Below are positions 25,965 through 35,182 of a DNA stretch of 64,000 nt, piece by piece. Location: NCBI RefSeq assembly GCF_021532375.1, contig NZ_JAKGAP010000024.1:1-64000 (forward strand), in the 5' to 3' direction. Source of the DNA: Paenibacillus alkaliterrae. Lineage in GTDB: Bacteria; Bacillota; Bacilli; Paenibacillales; Paenibacillaceae. The notes under the pieces are model-generated. The model was not told where the DNA came from. It ran no database searches and saw only the letters and a list, made by a program, of their open reading frames with translations. The translations under genes were made by a program, and so were the position numbers. Position 1 is the stretch's first letter. Each line of letters starts with the position of its first letter.

Positions 25965-27152
25965 ATGATAAATCGGATGCTTCGCTATCCCGCAGGATGG
26001 GAATGGCATGTACTGCAGCAGGCCAAGCAGCAGCCTTCCAGGCAAGAGGCTTTGCCAAGCAGAAAACATACGCAGAAACAATCTACCGCTGCGCGGGACG
26101 AGCAAAGAGCGGTCAATGCCGCAGCCAATATGGAGAAGATAGCAGCCGAGCAGCGGGCTGAGGAGCTTAAGACGCAATTTCCGGAATGCGCTTCTTGGAT
26201 CGACGAATGCACCGGCAGACGAAATAATATGATATCGGTCGGAGAAGCTCCGAACTCGGACCGACTTCTATACGGGACGCTTATGTTCCAAATATCCGAG
26301 GACCAGTCCGACATTCAGCCCTTTCATTTCCGGCTGTCCCAGACAAGGCTTATTACGATGCATGACGATATGCGCTTGCCCTTGCGGCTTCAATCTGTAC
26401 AGCATGCTTCGAGGCTTGAAGGCTGCGATACGGCGCCGGAAGCGCTGTTCGTCATGCTCAGCATTATTTTAGAGACATTCCACGAGGGCTTGGACGGCTT
26501 TGAGAAGAGATTAGGCGAGCTGGAAGCAGCGATGCGCAGAGAGAACCGTACGGGACTGATCGACGTTATTTTCGAAAGACGTTATGATCTGCTTCATTGG
26601 AGCCATCTATTTATTCCCGTTAGAGAATTGCATGGCGCTGCCAAAGAGGCCTTTATGGGTGAGCTTACCGATACCGACGGCTTCAAGCGGATTACTCATA
26701 AGCTGGAGAGAATTGATGCGCTTCTGAAGCATTACGCGCTGGAGATCGATACGCTCATCTCTATGGACGATGCGATTTCCAGCTTTCGCGGCAATGATAT
26801 TATGAAGACGCTCACCATATTCACCGTTCTGTTCCTGCCGGCGACCATTGCGGGCTCCTTGTGGGGAAGCAACTTTAATAAGCTGCCCTGGAAGGACCAT
26901 CCTTGGGGCTTTACCGGCATGCTGGCGATTCTTGCCGTCATTACAATCCTTATCTATATATGGTTATGGAAGAAGGGCTGGACCGGCGATTTATTGAACG
27001 GTCGCAGGCCGGAGGAAATTATCGCAGGCCAGGCATCCTCAAGAGCCAAGCGTTCTCGAAGAAAGAAAGCCGGCAGGGCGAAGAACAAGCCGGCTTCCTC
27101 AGGCAATGAACCGGTGAACGAGGAAATGCGTTCTCGCAAAAAACGCAGTTAA
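25965..27152 (+). CDS. CorA-like transporter family protein with GSN in place of GMN
   Basis: 395 residues; ATG 25965 follows AGGAGG. It is a CorA fold: a cytoplasmic alpha/beta domain, a long stalk helix (about 180-275), and two C-terminal membrane helices. The loop between them carries GSN (301-303, LWGSNF) where Mg2+ channels have GMN, the selectivity filter. The first 70 residues and the last 45 are extra. The tail is very Lys/Arg-rich (SRAKRSRRKK). Either ion selectivity differs or it no longer conducts Mg2+. It is divergent from the YflT gene. Confidence 0.8.
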   Translation: MINRMLRYPAGWEWHVLQQAKQQPSRQEALPSRKHTQKQSTAARDEQRAVNAAANMEKIAAEQRAEELKTQFPECASWIDECTGRRNNMISVGEAPNSDRLLYGTLMFQISEDQSDIQPFHFRLSQTRLITMHDDMRLPLRLQSVQHASRLEGCDTAPEALFVMLSIILETFHEGLDGFEKRLGELEAAMRRENRTGLIDVIFERRYDLLHWSHLFIPVRELHGAAKEAFMGELTDTDGFKRITHKLERIDALLKHYALEIDTLISMDDAISSFRGNDIMKTLTIFTVLFLPATIAGSLWGSNFNKLPWKDHPWGFTGMLAILAVITILIYIWLWKKGWTGDLLNGRRPEEIIAGQASSRAKRSRRKKAGRAKNKPASSGNEPVNEEMRSRKKRS

Positions 27153-27338
27153 TCGATATAGAAACGGGCCTGAACTCCTTACTCAACAGCTTATGGATGA
27201 TTCCCTTTTCGGATTAATACCTTGATTATACTTTCGTTGATAGAGGGAAGTCCATTTTTTATCCGCTGGTACCCATTCGCCCATTCCGACATATGATACA
27301 ACATCAGCAATATCGGGACGTATGAGCGGAGGGATGAT

Positions 27339-28154
27339 ATGGGAACCAGCGGGGATAATAAGCTTAGATCGCAAGAGCTGGATCTGCGTACGGCTTTGTT
27401 TTTGGCTGCGGTTTGCGGACAAACGTACATGCAATTCAACAACAAGGACGGCTTGTTTCTTGTACCTCGATCATACAGCTTGGCGGGCGGGTTTACGGCT
27501 AAAGGAGTCGACAACAGCGAGGAACGATTCGGCTTCGTATTGACCTCGGAGCGAGCCTCCGTTCTCGCGTTTCGCGGCAGCGGCTCCGCTGTCGATTGGG
27601 TAGCTGATTTCATCGCCCAGCAAACGTCATACCGCCCCGTCAAAAATGCCGGCCTCACCCACAAAGGCTTTACCGACATTTACATGTCCGCACGTAATCA
27701 GATTATAAACATTGTAAAACAGCTCCCGGCCGATCGACCGCTCTTTGTAACCGGTCACAGTCTCGGGGGCGCGCTCGCTACTCTTGCCTCCATAGATTTG
27801 GCTGTCAACTCCGCGTTTAATAATCCGATCGTCTACACCTTTGGCGCGCCAAGAGTCGGCGATCCGAGGTTTGTAAGCAAATATAATGCGACTGTCGCGT
27901 CGCACTGGCGATTTCAAAATGAATTCGATATCGTCCCTCATCTGCCCACGCTCGTCTACCAATCGCCCAAGACAAAGCAAACCTACTATTACATGCACGT
28001 CAAGGGCGAGGTGAAGCGCTCTTTCCGAATGGGCTCCATCGCCGGCAACCATGTGCTGCCCAGCTACTTCGCCGATCTTGCGCGCGAAGAGCCGTTGTTT
28101 GCCGTTTCTGTATGCGCCGAGCCGCCAGGCTGGTGCCCGGCGGTCGAGCTTTAA
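27339..28154 (+). CDS. Class 3 lipase family protein
   Basis: 271 residues, with GGAGG nine bases before ATG 27339. Alpha/beta hydrolase of the fungal-lipase type: nucleophile elbow GHSLGGALA (Ser near 143), Asp in NEFDIVPHLP, His in NHVLPSYF. No signal peptide is visible, so it probably acts inside the cell or at the membrane. Its stop lies 40 bp from the converging sugar-transporter operon. Confidence 0.85.
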   Translation: MGTSGDNKLRSQELDLRTALFLAAVCGQTYMQFNNKDGLFLVPRSYSLAGGFTAKGVDNSEERFGFVLTSERASVLAFRGSGSAVDWVADFIAQQTSYRPVKNAGLTHKGFTDIYMSARNQIINIVKQLPADRPLFVTGHSLGGALATLASIDLAVNSAFNNPIVYTFGAPRVGDPRFVSKYNATVASHWRFQNEFDIVPHLPTLVYQSPKTKQTYYYMHVKGEVKRSFRMGSIAGNHVLPSYFADLAREEPLFAVSVCAEPPGWCPAVEL

Positions 28155-28193
28155 TTTTCGGAGGCGAAAGGAAGCAGTCTCCGGACGTTCCGC

Positions 28194-29087
28194 TCAGCCT
28201 TTGACAGAGCCGATCATAACGCCTTTTTCAAAGTATTTCTGCAGGAAAGGGTACAGCACCAAAATCGGCAGCGTAGATACGATGATCACACCATATTTGA
28301 TTTGATCGGCATATCTTTGCGCATAACCTCCCGAATCGCCGCCGGTGCCCGCTCCTCCCGAGAATACCTGATTCGATAACAAAATATCCCTTAAAATGAT
28401 TTGCAAAGGCCTCAAGTCGTTATCCCTTATATAAATCAATGCCGTGAAAAAGTCGTTCCAATGCCCGACCAGATAGTAAAGCCCGATAACGGAGATCAGC
28501 GCTTTGGATAAAGGCAGCGCCACTTTGATAAAGTACACGAAATGGGAACAGCCGTCCATGGCCGCCGCCTCATACAGCTCTGACGGCAAAGACGCTTCAA
28601 AGAATGTGCGCGCAATAATCAAATAAAATACATTCACACAAAATGGAAGAATAAATACCCATGCCGTATTTGTCAAATGCAGGTCCTTCATCAACAAGTA
28701 TGTTGGAATCAAGCCGCCGTTAAAGAACATGGTAAGGACAAAGGAAAACATAATGATTCGTCTTGCCCGGAATTCGCGCCTGGACAGCACATAGGCTGCC
28801 GGCAAAGTAAACAGCAAATTCACCAGCGTACCGGCAACCGTATAAAATACTGTATTTCGATATCCTGTCCAAACCCGCTCGTCTTGAAAAATCTCCTTGT
28901 ATCCGAACAGGCTGGTTTCTTTCGGAATCAGCAGCACTTTACCGGTCGATACAAGTGTAGAATCACTGATTGAGGCAATAATGATAAAATACAGCGGATA
29001 GGCAATGGCCAGAAAAATTAGCGCGCATAACGCAATTAAAACGATTCTGAATGCGATCTCACTGCCGCTAAAACGATGACGAACCAT
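28194..29087 (-). CDS. Carbohydrate ABC permease, LplC type
   Basis: 297 residues with six membrane helices and the CUT1 EAA loop (EAAAMDGC...ALPLSKA, about 185-205) that contacts the ATPase. AAGGAGG precedes ATG 29087. Inner-membrane half of a sugar importer, with the LplB-type permease and binding lipoprotein upstream. No ATPase is encoded here; such systems usually share a common MsmX-type ATPase. It ends with the family's IGSVKG tail. Confidence 0.92.
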   Translation of the reverse strand: MVRHRFSGSEIAFRIVLIALCALIFLAIAYPLYFIIIASISDSTLVSTGKVLLIPKETSLFGYKEIFQDERVWTGYRNTVFYTVAGTLVNLLFTLPAAYVLSRREFRARRIIMFSFVLTMFFNGGLIPTYLLMKDLHLTNTAWVFILPFCVNVFYLIIARTFFEASLPSELYEAAAMDGCSHFVYFIKVALPLSKALISVIGLYYLVGHWNDFFTALIYIRDNDLRPLQIILRDILLSNQVFSGGAGTGGDSGGYAQRYADQIKYGVIIVSTLPILVLYPFLQKYFEKGVMIGSVKG

Positions 29088-29111
29088 GGTTACTCCTCCT
29101 TCTGCAGCCGG

Positions 29112-30023
29112 CTAGAACAAACTTGTATTCGAAACTCGCTTGGAAATGGCATTCATGGCAAACAGGAAAATAAAATTAACCAACGTATTGAACAAGCCGA
29201 TCGCCGAAGCATAGCTGAACTGATTGGATACGATACCCATCTTGTAAACATAGGTGGCTATGACCTCCGAGACGGGAAGGTTCAGTGAATTTTGCATCAA
29301 AAAGATTTTTTCGAAGCCGGTGCCGAGTATATTCCCCATGCTTAGAATGAATAGAATCACGATGGTCGGGACAAGGGCCGGTAAGTCGATATAACGTATT
29401 GTCTGCCATCTGCTCGCCCCATCCATTTTGGCCGAATCGTACAGCTGAGGGTCGACGGTCGACAGCGCCGCCAGATAGATGATGCTGTTCCATCCGCAAT
29501 GCTGCCAAATGTCGGATATTACATAGGTTGGTATAAAGGTAGAGGTCGAAGCCAATAAGTTGATATGGCCTAAACCCAATGATTTCATCATAAGCCCGAC
29601 AATTCCAGTCTCAGGAGACAATAGAACATTTAACATTCCTACCATTACAATAATGGATATAAAATGCGGCAAATACACCGTCGTTTGCATGAGCTGCTTC
29701 ATTTTTTTTGTTCGGATCTGATTCAAAATCAACGCCAGGATGATTGGTGCTGGAAATCCTACCACAATAGTAGTTAAGCTAATGATAAACGTATTTTTCA
29801 TTAAGTCGGTAAACAAATAGCTGTCAATAAATTGCTTGAAGTAGAATAACCCCTGCCATTCTCCCCCGGTAAGCCCTTTGCTGAAATCATAATCCCGGAA
29901 AGCCAATTGAACGCCGTACATCGGGATATAGTTAAATATGAAAATCACGGCAATGGCCGGAAATACCATGATCCACAGTTGATAATCGCGTTTGAAGGTG
30001 CTGAAAATCGTTCCAGAGCGCAT
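29112..30023 (-). CDS. Carbohydrate ABC permease, LplB type
   Basis: 303 residues from ATG 30023, behind AAGGGGAG; a 15-codon upstream extension covers that site and is rejected. Six helices, FNYIPMYGVQLAF near the N-terminus and a KMDGASRW EAA loop near residue 190. Pairs with the LplC-type permease 24 bp downstream. Confidence 0.92.
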   Translation of the reverse strand: MRSGTIFSTFKRDYQLWIMVFPAIAVIFIFNYIPMYGVQLAFRDYDFSKGLTGGEWQGLFYFKQFIDSYLFTDLMKNTFIISLTTIVVGFPAPIILALILNQIRTKKMKQLMQTTVYLPHFISIIVMVGMLNVLLSPETGIVGLMMKSLGLGHINLLASTSTFIPTYVISDIWQHCGWNSIIYLAALSTVDPQLYDSAKMDGASRWQTIRYIDLPALVPTIVILFILSMGNILGTGFEKIFLMQNSLNLPVSEVIATYVYKMGIVSNQFSYASAIGLFNTLVNFIFLFAMNAISKRVSNTSLF

Positions 30024-30100
30024 AGAAATTCTCCCCTTGAGAGAATGAAGCTGCCCGCTAACCGACACTGGACAGCTTCTTCCGTCATGTGATTTTGATA

Positions 30101-31729
30101 TTACTTGCTCACATACTCATCATAGTATTTCTGCATGATCTCCAAATTTTGATCCAAGCCGGCTTTTTTGCTTTCTTTCACGTAGGAATCCCACTCGGCC
30201 TCAATTCCGCCTTTGGTCACCCATTTCGCAAAGCTGGTATTGGCCAAATTCATAATGTTCGTATTGTTCAGACTCATCGCGTTATTATCAGCAGTCGAAT
30301 ACTTGATGAACATGCCCGGATACACATCTTTTGCCGGGTCGACTTGCTCCAAGGCTCCAGCGAGCGGCTCCGATTGCGTCAACACTTCCTGCATATCTTT
30401 GCCTAGCGTCAATTGCATCTCGTCGGAAATATAGAATGCACCGTTGTCTGCCCACGAGGATGTCCACTTCCATGTTCCCGGATCCATCTTTGAATCCGCT
30501 GGAGGCAGCACGGCATAGGAGCCGTCTCCGTTATCCTTGATGTTCGGGCCGATCGAGCCGAATAAGACCTGGATGCCGACTTCAGGGTTGTACAATTCAT
30601 TAATGAATCTCATCGCCGCTTCTTTATTTTTCGTTTTTGCAGACATGACGATTTGATTCACGCCGAAGTTCAACGAATTATAATCGTAGCTCCAGGATAC
30701 TTGGTCCGAGTCCGCTGACGCCTTGAGCGGCGGCATCGACGCATATTGCGGAGCAACCTGCTCGCCGAATCTGTCAGACGCGACCCATCCCCAGGTAAAG
30801 CCTACCTTTGCCGTATCCCCCTCGCCGCGGGCGACAGCTTGGTATTTCGTGTAGTCATGCGTGAATACCTCAGGATTAATCAAGCCCGCTTTGTAGAGTT
30901 TATTAAGGAACAAGACCAATTGTTTATAACGGTCATCCGTCAGGAAGTTTTTCACGCTGCCATCCTCGACGAAGTAGCCTCGGCCGCTTACGTCGGAAGC
31001 GAGTGTAATCCCCATGCCGCCCAGGAGAACGGCTGGATTGAAATATCCGCCAATGCCGCCCGGCCAATCCATCGGAATTTCGTCATTCGGATCTCCGTTG
31101 CCGTTTGCGTCCTTTTCTTTAAACGCGAGCAGAACGTCATACAATTCATCCCACGTCGTCGGCATGCTTAAGCCTAAATTGTCAAGCCACACTTGATTGA
31201 TATATTGCCTGTTCACGGTGTCCGGCCAATATCGTTGGTATTTCGGCAATCCGTAAATTTTTCCGTCCTGCTGCGTAGCGATCGCTTTCGTTTCCGGCTT
31301 TTCTTCAAACATCTTCTGCACGTTCGGCGCCTGGTCAATCAGCTCGGACAAATTCTGGAACAAGCCTTGGAATTGGGCAAAATCGGCATCTGTGATGACG
31401 TTCGGTCCAACGAATAAATCCGGAACGTCGCCGCTGGCCAGCATCGTACCTTTCTTCTGGCCCCAGTCTGCCGTAATCTCCTGCCACTCGATATCGACGC
31501 CTGCGGCATCCTCCACCTGCTGCAGCCATTCCATTTCGGCAAGCGGCTTTGTGAGCGGATGCTTCGTAATGACCGCTGTCAATTTCACTTTAGCGCCGCT
31601 ATTCCCGGAATTGCCTGAAGGATCATTCGCGCTTCCACTGTTGTTTCCGCCATCGGAACCAGAGCAACCTGTCAGTACTGCACATAAAACCAGAATGAGC
31701 GACAAAAACAAAATGGCCTTTTTTCTCAT
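30101..31729 (-). CDS. Sugar-binding lipoprotein, LplA type
   Basis: 542-residue extracellular binding protein. A lipoprotein signal with lipobox LTGC (Cys 22) is followed by a Ser/Gly/Asn-rich linker. A large two-lobe CUT1 binding fold follows (FKEKDANGNGDPNDEIPM is a family landmark). The large size is typical for oligosaccharide substrates in Paenibacillus. First structural gene of the transporter operon, controlled by the regulator encoded upstream. The substrate is unknown. Confidence 0.9.
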   Translation of the reverse strand: MRKKAILFLSLILVLCAVLTGCSGSDGGNNSGSANDPSGNSGNSGAKVKLTAVITKHPLTKPLAEMEWLQQVEDAAGVDIEWQEITADWGQKKGTMLASGDVPDLFVGPNVITDADFAQFQGLFQNLSELIDQAPNVQKMFEEKPETKAIATQQDGKIYGLPKYQRYWPDTVNRQYINQVWLDNLGLSMPTTWDELYDVLLAFKEKDANGNGDPNDEIPMDWPGGIGGYFNPAVLLGGMGITLASDVSGRGYFVEDGSVKNFLTDDRYKQLVLFLNKLYKAGLINPEVFTHDYTKYQAVARGEGDTAKVGFTWGWVASDRFGEQVAPQYASMPPLKASADSDQVSWSYDYNSLNFGVNQIVMSAKTKNKEAAMRFINELYNPEVGIQVLFGSIGPNIKDNGDGSYAVLPPADSKMDPGTWKWTSSWADNGAFYISDEMQLTLGKDMQEVLTQSEPLAGALEQVDPAKDVYPGMFIKYSTADNNAMSLNNTNIMNLANTSFAKWVTKGGIEAEWDSYVKESKKAGLDQNLEIMQKYYDEYVSK

Positions 31730-31879
31730 TGCACAACCCCCATTAAAAGTTTAGTATGCAAAATCCTTGCGGATTGTTGCCGCGGTTCGGGTGAGTCTTG
31801 TGATATCGTTCGGCACCCTTACTCTAATCGTTCGTCCGACACCGCGTAAACAGGCAGTTTTTGATGGGTTTTCATTTTT

Positions 31880-31893
31880 TGAAAGCGCTTATA
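31880..31893. promoter_or_regulatory. cre-like catabolite repression site
   Basis: TGAAAGCGCTTATA fits the CcpA consensus TGWAANCGNTNWCA at 13 of 14 positions. It lies about 150 bp before the LplA-type gene, next to a second site. Confidence 0.5.
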
Positions 31894-31902
31894 TTTTTGT
31901 CT

Positions 31903-31916
31903 TGAAAGCGATTGCA
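31903..31916. promoter_or_regulatory. Second cre-like site
   Basis: TGAAAGCGATTGCA also matches the cre consensus at 13 of 14 positions and lies 23 bp (about two helical turns) from the first. The pair suggests glucose repression of the LplABC-type operon. The rest of the 31730-32026 gap holds the regulator's terminator and no gene. Confidence 0.55.
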
Positions 31917-31976
31917 AAGCGAGCTGACGGCCCTTTTGAAATATTGTATATGTTCAAAAATTGCGCCTGGGCTTGG

Positions 31977-32009
31977 ACAAAAAAGCCGCTGCAGCGCCGA
32001 CTGGCAGCG
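31977..32009 (-). terminator. Intrinsic terminator of the AraC/cache regulator
   Basis: CGCTGC pairs with GCAGCG around a GC-rich loop that can also fold, followed by GCTTTTTT on the minus strand, 18 bp after the regulator stop. Confidence 0.6.
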
Positions 32010-32026
32010 TGAGCGACCCTTTATGC

Positions 32027-34294
32027 TTATCTATGCGTGTCCCGGTATTGCCCCGGCGTAGTGCCGGCTATTTTCTTGAAGGACCGAATAAAGCTTGAAG
32101 TGCTTGAATAACCGACTTGTCCCGCGATTGAATCCAGTGCTTCATCCGAGCTTCGCAGCAATTGGATGGACTTTTGAATACGAAGCCGGTCGATATATTC
32201 CTTAAAGTTCTGCCCCATCGTTTTTTTGAAATGATAGCTAAAGCCCGAGAGCGACATCCCGAAATGGTCGGCAATCAACTGCAGGGAAAAATCATGATCC
32301 ATGCCTTTCTTTTCAATTATATCCAGTATTTCTTCTTGCGAAGCCGTCCGGGAAGGCGGCAGCGTGCCGCGAATGATATCGCATAGCTTGCCGCAGCTTT
32401 CCCTCATAATGCCGACCATCTGCTCAATAGTATACCGGTGCTGGAAAGCTGCGTCGGTAAGCCGCAGCAGATTCCGGTCGTCCTGCCGGAACCGCTGCAG
32501 CCCGTTGAATATGACGCTTATCGTATTTAAATACACGGTCCTGACCATATGCGGCGGCATACCGTCGCTGCCGATGTAATCGATGATCCGGTCCATGACC
32601 GATTCGACTACGGCTGCGTCATTTTTCAGTACGGACATCTCCAGCGATTGCAGCAGCTCCGCAAAATAGGATACGGTGCCGGTTTGCGCAACTTCGATTT
32701 CATCAAAAACAAGAATCGCGTACTGCTTCCGGATGCGAAGATATTCGGAAGTGCGCACCGCTTGCAAATAGGATAGATGGACGCCTTCCGGAGAACTCGA
32801 GCTTTCGGGCGTTCCGATTCCGATCAAAGAATGAGTGCCTGTCCGTGCAGACAGCTCCCGCTGAACGCCGGCGAGATAAGTTTTCATTGAAAAATCGCGG
32901 GCGTGTGAGCAAACGAATATGAACTCTTGATTGTAGATGCTCATGAAGAAATACCCGCGAACCCCTTCCGGTAATCTTTCTTCCTCCATCCGGAAATAGT
33001 CCATCGCCTTGCAAATGTCTTGTTCTCCCGTTTCGAACGATATGACGGCCGCCGTGATAAATGGCCGGTTGAAAAATACGCCGTATTCTGCAGCCTCCCC
33101 GTGAAACGTTTCCCATGACTTATAATGACCGCTCACAAGTTCAAACAACACATTTTCACGCATGATCGGCAGCGTCCGTTTCACCCTCTCATCAAGCTTG
33201 CTGTTAGCGGAGGAAAGCTGGTCGAGCGCATAGCGGATCGTATCGATTTCATTCATGGACTTCGGTTCCTGCTGTTTAAACACATCCGTTGCAAAATCGA
33301 CCAGCCGTTTGATGGGATGGTAATTTTTGCGTATGGAAATATAAATGACGATTATTTCGAACAGCAATATCAAAACGAAAATGACGACCGTATTCCGTTG
33401 GAGCGACCGGATATCCTGCAGCGTTTCCGTTAAGGGCAATAAACTTACGTAATGCCAATCGTTTTTGTCTGATACGGTGTGGGATACGATAAAAGATTTT
33501 CCGTCGATCCGGTGAATACCCGAGCCTGTCCCGCGTTCTCCCAGACGGGAAATGAGACGGTTGAAATCGCCGGACTCGCTGTAGGAAGCCGCGTTTGAAG
33601 CCACCAACCGCTTTCCTTGCCCGTCAAAGATGAAAAAATCCCCGTTATAGGACTCCGAAACCGACTTCATCATACGAAAGATCGTTTCCTCTTTCACCAA
33701 AATCATAACTGCGCCGGGAGAATGATCTCCGCCAAGAGGAATCGGAAGCAGAAATGTCAGCATCCGAATCCGGTTGTTGCCGGGAACTATGACATTCTCT
33801 GCCGGCCTTACAGTCGGCAAAATCAAGCTGTCCAATTCCATAATCATATCTTCATGCGGCCAAGCTTCGTAATAATACCCGACTCCCCGACGCGCAAAAT
33901 CCTGAACGCTGTAAACGCTCCCCGTCTTGGCGAACATATAACCGATGCTTTTCACGTATAACAAAGTATTATCGATAAACGCATCCGTCGCATTGTATTT
34001 CCTCATTTCATTCGCAATGACGATTCTCTGGTAATCATTTTCCATGGCCATATACAGCTTCATATCCCGGTTTTGCAGCAGCTCAGACGGCAAATCGTAA
34101 ACATACCGGGTGAATATATCCATGGACGTCATAAATTGTTCAGTGACATGGGCGTTCCACTCCATCTCCTTTTCCTTCGCAGCTTCCGTCGAATAAGGAT
34201 AATAGTAAACAAGGATAATGATGACGGGAAACAGCAGCACTAAAATATAGGAGAGCAAAAATTTTGCCAACAAGTTCTTTCTGGTCTTTCTCAA
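32027..34294 (-). CDS. Membrane-anchored AraC family regulator with extracellular sensor
   Basis: 755 residues. An N-terminal helix (about 10-30), an extracellular cache-like sensor (30-300) and a second helix (about 300-320) are followed by a HAMP-like linker. A cytoplasmic region with a C-terminal AraC double helix-turn-helix (SLQLIADHFGMSLSGFSYHFKK, ALDSIAGQVGYSSTSSFIRSFKK) completes it. This YesS-like layout senses an external ligand directly. TTG 34294 follows AAAGGTGG. It stands just upstream of the LplA-type gene, in the same direction, and is its probable activator. Confidence 0.9.
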   Translation of the reverse strand: MRKTRKNLLAKFLLSYILVLLFPVIIILVYYYPYSTEAAKEKEMEWNAHVTEQFMTSMDIFTRYVYDLPSELLQNRDMKLYMAMENDYQRIVIANEMRKYNATDAFIDNTLLYVKSIGYMFAKTGSVYSVQDFARRGVGYYYEAWPHEDMIMELDSLILPTVRPAENVIVPGNNRIRMLTFLLPIPLGGDHSPGAVMILVKEETIFRMMKSVSESYNGDFFIFDGQGKRLVASNAASYSESGDFNRLISRLGERGTGSGIHRIDGKSFIVSHTVSDKNDWHYVSLLPLTETLQDIRSLQRNTVVIFVLILLFEIIVIYISIRKNYHPIKRLVDFATDVFKQQEPKSMNEIDTIRYALDQLSSANSKLDERVKRTLPIMRENVLFELVSGHYKSWETFHGEAAEYGVFFNRPFITAAVISFETGEQDICKAMDYFRMEEERLPEGVRGYFFMSIYNQEFIFVCSHARDFSMKTYLAGVQRELSARTGTHSLIGIGTPESSSSPEGVHLSYLQAVRTSEYLRIRKQYAILVFDEIEVAQTGTVSYFAELLQSLEMSVLKNDAAVVESVMDRIIDYIGSDGMPPHMVRTVYLNTISVIFNGLQRFRQDDRNLLRLTDAAFQHRYTIEQMVGIMRESCGKLCDIIRGTLPPSRTASQEEILDIIEKKGMDHDFSLQLIADHFGMSLSGFSYHFKKTMGQNFKEYIDRLRIQKSIQLLRSSDEALDSIAGQVGYSSTSSFIRSFKKIAGTTPGQYRDTHR

Positions 34295-34410
34295 ATAAGC
34301 CCACCTTTCTAAATGGCATCAGTATGGGAAAGTTATATTTATATTACGATAGCGCTTTCTTAATTGAAAGACGGGATTGTACGATTATCGGACAAAATTT
34401 TGTTATGTAC

Positions 34411-34451
34411 AAAAAAATTAAGGCTTGCACCCCGTGTAAGGGAACAAGCCT
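34411..34451 (-). terminator. Intrinsic terminator after trhA
   Basis: AGGCTTG pairs with CAAGCCT, with CCC/GGG inside, followed by TAATTTTTTT on the minus strand. Confidence 0.8.
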
Positions 34452-34479
34452 GAGCCAAGCATTTCCATCCTCTATTTCA

Positions 34480-35124
34480 TTAAGCAGGCAAAACATACAG
34501 CAATATCGCAAAGAAATGGACAACGGAGCCGCCGAGCACGAACAAATGCCAAACCGCATGATGATACGGAAAGCTGCGCCACACATAAAATACGGTTCCG
34601 AACGTATACAATAAACCGCCGGTTACGAGCAGTTGCACTCCTCCCGGAGCCAAGTGCGCCGTCAACGGCTTCCACGCGAACACGATGATCCATCCCATCG
34701 CGATATAAATAATCGTCGAGGTGAACAGGAACCGCGATGCGAAAAACGATTTGAAAATGACGCCGGCTATGGCCGCTCCCCACACGATGCCGAACAGCGT
34801 CCAGCCCAGCTTTCCCTGCACGATGTGGAATAAGATAGGTGTGTAGGTTCCCGCGATAAACACATAAATAAACGAATGGTCAAGCGCTTCGAACACCCGC
34901 TTAGCCTTTCCCTGGGGAAAGCTGTGCACAAGTGTCGAGGCTGCATAAAGCAGCAGCATGGCAGAGCCGTATATCGTGAAGCTAACGACATAAAAGCCCG
35001 TTCCTTTTGTTGCCGCGAAAACGATCAGCACCACAAGCGCCGCGACGCTTAAGCACGCTCCGATACCATGCGTCACAGCATTCGCAAGTTCTTCCCGCTT
35101 CGAGTACGTATGAGTATTCGCCAT
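34480..35124 (-). CDS. trhA: Hemolysin III / TrhA family membrane protein
   Basis: 214 residues with seven membrane helices, PAQR-related. Conserved features: EELANAVTHGIG, the STLVHSF segment, the ALDHSFIYVFIAGTYTP motif and C-terminal HHAVWHLFVLGGSVVHFFAI, which supply the putative metal-binding His/Asp/Ser set. In Bacillus the homologue affects membrane lipid homeostasis; true hemolysis is doubtful. ATG 35124 follows AGGAGG. Confidence 0.92.
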   Translation of the reverse strand: MANTHTYSKREELANAVTHGIGACLSVAALVVLIVFAATKGTGFYVVSFTIYGSAMLLLYAASTLVHSFPQGKAKRVFEALDHSFIYVFIAGTYTPILFHIVQGKLGWTLFGIVWGAAIAGVIFKSFFASRFLFTSTIIYIAMGWIIVFAWKPLTAHLAPGGVQLLVTGGLLYTFGTVFYVWRSFPYHHAVWHLFVLGGSVVHFFAILLYVLPA

Positions 35125-35182
35125 AGGCGACCCGCCTCCTAAATCGGGAGCATCCGCTGCTCCCTCTTCCCATTTTAAAGGA

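Noticed and set aside
25786-26058. N-terminal extension of the YflT-domain protein
   Set aside because: It overlaps the start of the divergent CorA-like gene. TTG 25785 has AGGAGG at the right distance and begins the known domain.
30101-31754. Plus-strand frames inside the LplA-type gene
   Set aside because: They are short, lack ribosome-binding sites and are antisense to a well-supported lipoprotein gene.
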